This document shows positions 57,441-64,000 of a stretch of DNA of 64,000 bases, piece by piece (position 1 is the first letter of the stretch; every line of letters starts with the position of its first letter). Both the position numbers and the translations under genes were made by a program. The notes beneath the pieces are model-generated. The model had not been told where the DNA came from. It searched no databases and saw only the letters and a list, made by a program, of their open reading frames with translations. The stretch is taken from positions 34,944,698-35,008,697 of the forward strand of contig NC_080171.1 in assembly GCF_950295315.1 (NCBI RefSeq), written 5' to 3'. This stretch comes from Erinaceus europaeus. Lineage: Eukaryota > Chordata > Mammalia > Eulipotyphla > Erinaceidae.

Positions 57441-57998
57441 TAGTTCCTTCAGGTCTGTGGCGGAATATGGATACCAGGCCTGAGGTTTTTGTCTATTGGG
57501 GCAACATTGACCGGAAATGTGTGGACTTGCTCTGATAAGTGTGTAGCGGTAGGAGGAGTCACCAAAGTGGAAGCTTCTGGACAAGTGGCTGAAGAAATGG
57601 TTTTGGAGGCTACAGGAGAATTCGGACATGTGTCTGTCAAAACAGGGGTGGGCGAAGAAGCAGCTGTGGAGGCAGCAGGAGGTTCCGGACACGTGTCTGC
57701 CAAAATGGGGGTGGCCGAAGAAGTGGCTGTGGAGTCCAATGGAGAATTCGGACACGTGTCTGCCAAAATAGGGGCCTCAGGGCAAGATGCCAAAATAGGG
57801 GCCTCAGGGCAAGATGCAGAGGAATTAGGGTGGGTCAGGATCACGACAGGCCTTTGCTTCTTCTTGTTTTTAAGGTGCTGGTTAAGTTCTATGATCACTT
57901 CCTTTATCTCTTGGACCTCAGCCTCTAGGTCCTTAAGCCTTTTGAGAGGTTGCACTATATATCCCTTAAAAGTTGCTATGATGATCAACAGGATATAA
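57441..57998 (-). pseudogene. gag: ERV-C gag N-terminal/linker region with repeats
   Basis: Open frame 57988-57449. Hydrophobic start, helix KRLKDLEAEVQEIKEV, basic KNKKKQRP, then repeated proline/cysteine-rich blocks of type ADTCPNSP and ASCPEAP, ending DQ/EQVHTFPVNVAP as in ERV-A. The helix-plus-repeat layout matches ERV-A gag. Confidence 0.88.
57624..57816 (-). repeat. 63-bp and 27-bp in-frame tandem repeats in ERV-C gag
   Basis: GGACA(T/C)GTGTCTG starts at 57624, 57687 and 57750, a period of exactly 63 bp. A perfect 27-bp duplication (CCAAAATAGGGGCCTCAGGG...) lies at 57763-57789 and 57790-57816. Both are whole numbers of codons. Confidence 0.92.
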
Positions 57999-58205
57999 GG
58001 TGCAGCCCCGAGAAAAATGTCCCAGATATATAAAAATTGTATACTGGAAAAAAAATGCAGAATTTGGAAAAGATTTTCTATGGTGGAGAGATCTCAGGAA
58101 AACAATAAGAAAGAAAAAAAATCACAGTGCCTTAACACAATATTGCAGATAGCCAAAAGGTGTGTACTTATCTAGGATGTCTTCTTGTAAATCTGCTGCT
58201 TATGT

Positions 58206-58224
58206 GTCCCTGTTCCGGGCGCCA
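58206..58224 (-). other. ERV-C primer binding site, tRNA-Lys3 type
   Basis: Minus strand TGGCGCCCGGAACAGGGAC, the lysine-3 site with one extra G after CCCG. Confidence 0.9.
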
Positions 58225-58226
58225 GA

Positions 58227-58710
58227 TGCCGGGATAGCCTGAGGGTACTTCTTCCCGAGCTAGTGCTCTCTGGGTTGGAGAGAACTCAACTGGAGCTGCT
58301 GCGTGGGAGAGGGATCAGGAACTCTTGCCGCACTAACTTTGCAGGAGATACACTCTGGAACTCTCGGAGCCTGAAAGCAATTTCCAAGTGTCTTTAATTA
58401 GAAGAGCAGCTGTTTTTATACTCTCCAAGTAGGGTGGAAACAGGATGTGATATAGAGAGGGTGGAGCGAAAAGTGACTGGTGGAAGATCAGGGTGTGACA
58501 AGGAGAGGATCAGGGTGTGACAAGGAGAGGGGGTGGAGCAGGTGAGAATTCTACCACTAAACCACCAATGCCCTGGAGGGAGTGTGGTGCTTTATGTAAA
58601 TGTAAAAGTGATTTATGTAAATAGACCAAAGTTTTGAATGGGATTAAATCTATCCCTATATAGGCATATGGTTAAGCAGAAGCCAAGGGGAGCTGGCATA
58701 CTATCCAACA
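58227..58710 (-). repeat. ERV-C 5' LTR
   Basis: 484 bp. Lacks 10 bp (GATCTAGGCT-like, near 53927 in the other copy). The 22-bp U3 tandem and TATA-like box are preserved. Confidence 0.95.
58538..58571 (-). other. tRNA-Gly(GCC) 5'-half-like segment in ERV-C 5' LTR
   Basis: Identical to the copy at 54187-54220, as expected of LTR pairs. Confidence 0.82.
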
Positions 58711-58924
58711 CTATCTAACAACAATGACATTAACAACAACAACAATAGTAACTACAACAATAAAACAACAAGGACAACGAAAGGAAATAAATAAATAAAA
58801 ATTTTAAAAAATTGCCAAGGAGAATGTAAAAGCACCTGGCAGGAACTAAGAAAGGAAAAAGACTTGGGGGTTTGAAATTTCATCGACTTTTGTTAAATGG
58901 ATTGGAATTTAAGATATTTTGTGT

Positions 58925-59390
58925 TCTCCTCTACATAATATATGGATATTATTTTTATTATTAGTATTATAAGTTTTGTCATTTGTTGAGGGAAATAATG
59001 ATTTACAGGACACATGGGTACAGTCTCTTGCTTCCTCCCCATTATATATGCCTGCATACCTCCCACCACCAACTCAAATCCCTCTTCATCACTGTGCACT
59101 GAATAAGCAGTACCATTCCCCTCTATTTCTCTCCTAATCCACAGTCCTTTGCTTTTCTGCAGTACAACCCACCAGTCCAAAGCTTCACCCTGTGTGTTCC
59201 TTTTCTTGTGTTGCTTTTTAAGTACCACCTGTGAGACTGTCTGATATTCATCCTTCTCCTTCTGACTTGTCTCACTTAAAATAATTCCTTCAGGTTTCAT
59301 TCAAGATATGGGAAAGGAGATGATTACATCATTTCTTAGAGCTGAGTAGTATTTGATTCTGTATATACTCCCACAGAAAACAAAGAAGGC
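58925..59390 (-). mobile_element. L1 3' end (antisense)
   Basis: CTTGTCTCACTTAAAATAATTCC and TTTTAGAGCTGAGTAGTATTTG-like motifs (59260-59355) are the complement of the ORF2 end; 58960-59230 is a 3' UTR unlike the two other L1 types here. The frame 59300-58893 is this UTR. Confidence 0.78.
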
Positions 59391-60102
59391 CTGCATTATT
59401 ATTTTTACCTATCTGGATCCACTGAAATATTGGGGAGAACTGCTTTCTCAGAATTTTCTGAAATGGTAACCAAAAACACCTTGTCAAATCAGGAGCTATT
59501 TAAAATGACCTCACTAAAAATTTTTAGTATGGGAGCACCTATTCTAAATGTAAAATTCAGCTTACATTTACATCACTTCTCATCTCCTATTTGTAAGATT
59601 TTAAGCAAAATGAAAGTTTAAACAAGTTGCCCTGAAAAGTATAGCTTTATAAGTTGTTTCAGCTTAATGTACAAAGTGTAAAAAGCTACTCAGAGGGTTT
59701 ATCACCAGTAAGATGCTCCTTCAGGTGATGTCAACAGCTTGAGAGTTTATCCTTTGTATTTTATTATTAAATCCTTCATTCTTGGGCTTCAGGAAAGGTT
59801 ATATAAGTTTAGACCTTGTTAAGGAATTCAGCAATCTGTGTCTTTGTTTGCTGCAGACTGTCAAATGTACTTGGGGTAAAATAACACTCAAATAGGTTAG
59901 TTAGTTAATTCTAACTAAGTCTCTTATTTTTTGTTTCAAAATTTAAAGGCATTTCCCTTTTTGGTGTTCTGTAAGCTATACCATTTTGACCTGTCTATAG
60001 ATAGGTTATCTTATTTGCCTGAAGACCCAGCACAATCTTGCTTCACTAAATAGATGTTCAATGAAAAATATATCGTCAGTAATGATCCAAACTTACTCTT
60101 CT
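59391..60102. other. Unique sequence
   Basis: Nothing recognised. Confidence 0.45.
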
Positions 60103-60285
60103 GAGGCTGGGAGATAGCACAGAGTATATACCTTACCATGAGCCTTGGAGAACTATGGAAGCACATGGCACCAAGGGAAGCACTGCTGGTGGTAGAACTG
60201 TGCTGTGATGTTGTACCATTCTCCCACTTCCTCTGTCTCATGCATGCACACATGTGTACCCTGAAATAAAAAGAGCAAAAAAGTT
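60103..60285 (+). mobile_element. SINE-C-like, degraded
   Basis: GAGGCTGGGAGATAGCACAG head, ACTGCTGGTGG, tail CCTGAAATAAAAAGAGCAAAAA. B box lost. Confidence 0.65.
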
Positions 60286-60347
60286 TCCCTGAAACTGGTA
60301 GAATTGTACTGCATGAGGCAAAAGAAAGTGTATGACAAAAGAAAGAG

Positions 60348-60411
60348 AGAAGGAAGGAAGGAAGGAAGGAAGGAAGGAAGGAAGGAAGGAAGGAAGGAAG
60401 GAAGGAAGGAA
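60348..60411. repeat. (GGAA)n microsatellite
   Basis: About 15 uninterrupted AAGG units (60349-60411), then GTCAGTCAGG. Confidence 0.97.
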
Positions 60412-61914
60412 GTCAGTCAGGTTACTTTTTCAGGAGGGGTTATCCCCTTCCAGATCATATAACACTTGATAATTCTAGGATGTCAGTCTTGTTAATAACA
60501 TGACATAGTTATCTATGCTATCATTATTTAACCCCCCCCCAAAAAAAAAGATAGAACACTATTTGAAACATAAGTCCTGGTCACAATTCATCCCTAGCCT
60601 GATAAGGAGAAACCAGCTGACTTTCTGGACTCAGACCTTTGCCTCATGAATTTTAATGTAATGCCTTCCCAGCTTTACCCACACCACCCTGGATTCCTAA
60701 ATGGAAATACATTTTTAAATAAATTAAAAATTATAAAAATTTTTACTAGGCTTTACATTGTTTTAAAATTCAGTTTTTAAAAAACTAAGTATGCATCCTC
60801 AGTTACTTTTGGCCAGTTGGATAAATATTCATTTTTATCAAAACTTTGGTGTTAGAGTTATTTAGTCTCTGTGCATATAAATGATATGTAAAATGAAAAT
60901 ACTATTTGAATTATATAGGTTTATTGGGTGGGGATCCCCAATTTAAGAAAATACTGTATATACAAGCTGTCTGTGATCAATAATACTTTGTCAGATAGCA
61001 TACTCAAGCATAACACATACTGGATAGGCATGATTTGTAGTATGTTCAAATAGTCATTAAAATAATTTTCTTCTTTTTAATTTTTCTTTTCTCATCATTT
61101 ACCTCATATAAACTAGGCACCTAATCTGTTTTCCATGAAATGACTCTGCATTCTCTTCAGATGTATTCCTCTCGGAAATGTTCTCTTAGAGTATTATGTA
61201 ATTCCGAAAACAACTGATTTCTCTCTACAATCATTGTTTCAGATGAGTGTATTCCCAAGAACAAATTTAAAAGCACTAATGCAGTTTTATCTGTTTGAAG
61301 TGGCCTACTCTGACGTGGGCATTCATGGAGCTCTTTGGTCTAGCTTTAGTGTTCTCAGCAAGTAGTTGTGAATTTTTATTCTCCTCACAAGAGCTCTGCA
61401 CTCTTTGCTCGCAGTATGTTATGAAAGGTGCCACTTCAAGGAGGGAGAAACAGGAGATCCTAAAAAGAAAAGAAGAGGTTGCAGGTAGAGGAAAGGGAAA
61501 ATCTTTGCCAGTTTTTCCAGTCTTGGGAAAATCGTTATTTCATGAAGTGAAAGTGAACCTTACTGTTTACAAGATTGGAAACAAATATTTAATCAGGGCT
61601 GCAAGGAGTCAAGGTGACATAATCAATGAATTTTTGCATAAGGGTTTAGTGTGTCTGTGTGGTATGCATGTGTAAATATATGACTTCTATTACAAACATA
61701 ATTGATTCCTAGTTTAAAACGGGGGGTTAAGGAGACTACTTTTTGTGCAATATGAGAACTAAGATGGTTGGAGAAGGATGGAAGTATATTTAGGGGGAGA
61801 ATAGGACTTATGTGGGGAAGTATGGTGACTTGCAAACATTTTGTGTGGGCATGAAAATACTCCTGAAATTTGATAATTATGTAAAATTATGTTAAATCAC
61901 TAGTAAAACCATAA
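60412..61914. other. Unique sequence
   Basis: 1.5 kb with no repeat hallmark except a C9A10 junction at 60532-60550. The frame 61295-61675 (126 codons) is discussed among rejected items. Confidence 0.5.
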
Positions 61915-62118
61915 AGAATATATTTATTTATTTATTATTTTTATCCTCTCTGGGGCTCCAATACTCAGAGCCAGCTTTTTCAGATAAAGACAGAGAGGGT
62001 AAGGAATGGGAGGAAACTAAACCATAGCACCAAAGTTTTCATCAATACAATTGGTCCCAGGTTTAAATCTGAGTGACATGGCAAAGCAGCGCACTGCCCA
62101 CAGGAGCTTTTTCACAGG
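61915..62118 (-). mobile_element. SINE-E
   Basis: TTATTTATTTATTATTTTTATCC tail complement, GGTCCCAGGTTTAAATCTG and GACATGGCAAAGCAGCGCACTG (inverted E head). Confidence 0.75.
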
Positions 62119-62770
62119 ATCTGGAAAGGCTTTCACAGCTCAAGATTTTATAATGACAGCAATAACATAAGATTAACTGAGAATTATTGAGTCCAATCTA
62201 AGATATGAACTCTTGTGCTTAGTAAATATCTAACTTAATGTCAAACAATAGCTAGAATGTGCACAGTGGAGTTTTTATTGTGATGTCAGAGATAGGAGGC
62301 ACTCTTAGCAGCCTGGGGTTAAGATATGTATGTCTTTCCCCCACTCTACGACTGAATTTCTCTTTTAGTTGTATCTTCTGTTAGAACTTGTTTTTAACTT
62401 CCTGTGACTCTTGATTTAGAAGATGACACAGAGACAAGAACACAATGTTAAAAATTGTGACATATGAAAGCAACTACTGTCAATACCCCTTAGTACATAG
62501 TAGAATTGGACAAGTACTTAATTTCTTTGGCCTTTGGTTTGTTCCTCTGTAGAACAGGAATGACAACTTGTCAGTTATATAAATCTTGCAGAGCACTGCC
62601 TGGTCGTGGGGTAGTTCTCTTAAAGAACAAAATCTCACTGAATGCTACGCCTCAGCTATACAAAGGACACACTGTAATACTAGAACAGAAGATAGTTATT
62701 CCCCAGTAGCACATGGTTTCAAGCTATTCTGAACTGTTGGTAACTCAGAGTTTGTTTACATAGAAAAAAT
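62119..62770. other. Unique sequence
   Basis: Nothing recognised. Confidence 0.45.
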
Positions 62771-62931
62771 GAGTTGGGTTAGACAGCACAATGATTATGC
62801 AAAAGAACTCGCCAAAGTCCTAGGCTCAATCCTCTACACCACCATAAACCAGAGCTGAGCAGTATTCTGGTTTCTCCATGTATTTTTTTTCTTTATGTCT
62901 CTCTATCTCATAAAAATAAAAATAAATAGAA
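62771..62931 (+). mobile_element. SINE-C
   Basis: GGGTTAGACAGCACAATGATTATGC head, CTAGGCTCAATCCTC, CATAAACCAGAGCTGAGCAG core, tail AAAAATAAAAATAAAT. Confidence 0.85.
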
Positions 62932-63310
62932 CATATGAACCAAAGAAAATAAAAAGCTGAAAATCTTGATGGGGATGGTATTTGCTGCCACTTCATAATT
63001 CTATTGCCAGTTATAATAAAACTGACTAAATTGTATATTCATGAAGGCATATATTAGTTAAAAATGTATAGGAAAATACAACAAGGATAATAAATAGTAT
63101 TGAGATTTGATAAAAGCTCAGCACACTATTGTTTTGCACAAGTAATGCAATATATTATAGGACTGATTCACTAGAAACAGAAACAACACTATTTCAAAGG
63201 CTTATTTTGTGAAAAGTGTCAAGAAGCAAGAAATTTTACTTCCCAAAGACTCCACTCAAGTCCAATTGTCAGTCTAGATTTATGTGCCAACTTTTTAAGT
63301 GCTAATAGAC
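62932..63310. other. Unique sequence
   Basis: Nothing recognised. Confidence 0.4.
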
Positions 63311-63880
63311 TGCACATTTGTGTTCTCCATAAAATTAATACATTTAAGTCCTATACCCCCAGTTTGCAGTAATTGGAGGTGGGGCTTTATTAGGAAATTA
63401 TTACATTTCAGTCATGAGGGCAGATCCTCATGTTGAGGTTAGTGTACTTGCAAGAGGAATACAGATCAGTCTCTCACTCTTAGTTCCTCTCTCTCTCCAT
63501 ATATATTTTTATTTACTGGATGGAGACAGCCAGAAATTGAAAGGGTGGGAGATAGAGATTGAGAGAGAAAGAGAGATAACTGCAGTATTGCTTTACCACT
63601 TGCAAAGCTTTCCTCCTACAGGTGGGGACCCGGGGCCTGAAACAGGTCCTTGTGCATTGTAGAATGTGTGTTTAATCAGGTGTACAAGCACTCAGCTCGC
63701 TCTGTCTCACAGTGCACAGCACTAAGGAAATGCCATGTGAGAATATAGCAAGAGGACAGCCCAGAAAGAGAGGTTTCACTGTGAATCACTTCTGGTCTTG
63801 ACTCTGGAGTTCCCAGCCTCCACAACTGAGAAATATCTATCGTTTAAGTCACTCACTTTGTGATATTTTATTATAGTGCA
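63311..63880 (+). mobile_element. Ancient MaLR-like LTR remnant, split by a SINE
   Basis: GGAGGTGGGGCTTTATTAGG, TCATGAGGGCAG, then after the SINE AGCAAGAGGACAGCC, TTCCCAGCCTCCACAACTGAG and GTGATATTTTATTATAG follow the order of old ERVL-MaLR-type LTRs. Family call from memory only. Confidence 0.5.
63505..63699 (-). mobile_element. SINE-B
   Basis: TTTATTTACTGGATGGAGACAG, ATTGCTTTACCACTTGCAAAG, inverted head ATCAGGTGTACAAGCACTCAGC. Inserted in the MaLR-like remnant. Confidence 0.85.
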
Positions 63881-64000
63881 ATCTTCTTCTTCTAGCATTT
63901 GCCATTATAGTGCAATGCAAGATCATGAAGGGTACAGTTGACAGATCTCACAGATTCTGTTGCTCCATTTAGTGCAAACATCAACTGTCCAAAAAAAAAA

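Larger units (their letters stand above)
53866..58710 (-). mobile_element. Provirus ERV-C (betaretrovirus-like), youngest
   Basis: LTRs of 484 bp (5', 58227-58710) and 494 bp (3', 53866-54359); duplication CTATCC/CTATCT (53860-53865, 58711-58716). The LTRs differ at about 12 sites plus a 10-bp indel (about 2.5%), so it is clearly younger than ERV-A and ERV-B. Minus-strand order: LTR, Lys primer site, gag with repeats, nucleocapsid, protease, RT fingers/palm, deletion, 3' noncoding region, polypurine tract, LTR. The RT thumb, RNase H, integrase and env are missing, and gag carries stops. Confidence 0.95.
53654..58805 (+). mobile_element. SINE-A split by provirus ERV-C
   Basis: The 5' part is 53654-53865 and the 3' tail (AACAACAATGACATTAAC... 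ATAAATAAATAAA) 58717-58805. AAAAATTGCCAAGGA flanks the whole (53639-53653 and about 58806-58820). The SINE therefore inserted first and received ERV-C later in its CTATCC motif. It contains a 15-G homopolymer at 53756-53770. Confidence 0.93.

Noticed and set aside
58893..59300. 135-codon minus-strand frame
   Set aside because: Starts in the degraded L1 ORF2 end and continues in its 3' UTR; not an independent gene.
61295..61675. 126-codon plus-strand open frame
   Set aside because: Longest frame in a repeat-free region, but no known domain, no splice or promoter context, and a composition expected by chance. A conservation test could revive it.

Overview
The window looks like mammalian nuclear DNA, AT-rich and dominated by retroelements. 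I see no convincing host exon, no structural tRNA or rRNA gene, no CRISPR array and no bacterial feature. The organism is most likely a hedgehog (Erinaceidae, e.g. Erinaceus). That is an inference from the dense tRNA-derived SINEs whose head (GTAGCGCAGCGGGTTAAG-type A box, GGTTCGAGCCCC-type B box), CT-rich body and CAA-rich tail I associate with that genome. A repeat-library search was not possible here.

Repeat families, named here for use in the feature list. SINE-A: tRNA-like head, body with paired TTCACAGGCGGTGAAGC-type arms, CAA/ATAA tail. SINE-B: head GGCCAGGTGGTGGCACACCTGG-like, with an AATAAATA tail. SINE-C: GGTAGCATAATGGTTATGC-like head, 3' part AGAGCTGAGCAGTGCTCTGG. SINE-D: relative of C with CACTCTATCCACTG/ACCAGAGTGATATCTGG-like signals. 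SINE-E: head containing TGCTTTGCCATGTGTGC. Module T: an optional ~65-nt 3' extension (GGAGCAGTGGATTCGTAGTG...AGCCCCAGC) found behind both A and B bodies. R3: a recurrent non-LTR-like family with a poly-A end, mostly on the minus strand, that I cannot assign.

Layout. 1-12.7 kb: unique AT-rich DNA with many SINEs and microsatellites. 12.7-24 kb: a stack in which a minus-strand R3 copy holds provirus ERV-A (plus strand, 14517-23676, 408-bp LTRs, tRNA-Lys-like primer site, RT/RNase H/integrase remnants), which in turn holds provirus ERV-B (minus strand, 19015-22014, 313-bp LTRs, perfect 6-bp target duplication, tRNA-Phe primer site as in rodent IAPs, gag, integrase tail and env remnants). 24-30.3 kb: an almost full-length but dead LINE-1, with a solo LTR in ORF1. 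30.3-53 kb: unique DNA with truncated L1, R3 and SINE copies, two nearby solo LTRs (43.1 and 44.0 kb) and old L1 remnants at 49.8-53.3 kb. 53.6-58.8 kb: provirus ERV-C (minus strand, LTRs about 2.5% divergent, tRNA-Lys3-like primer site, gag, NC zinc knuckles, protease and half an RT) inserted in a SINE-A. 58.8-64 kb: unique DNA, an L1 3' end, SINEs and an old MaLR-like LTR.

All proviral frames are broken by deletions and stops and none looks able to make a complete set of proteins. The most unusual signal is a 34-nt match to the 5' half of tRNA-Gly(GCC) inside the U3 of the ERV-C LTRs and of a related solo LTR. Second is the set of gag minisatellites whose periods are all multiples of three (51, 63 and 27 bp).
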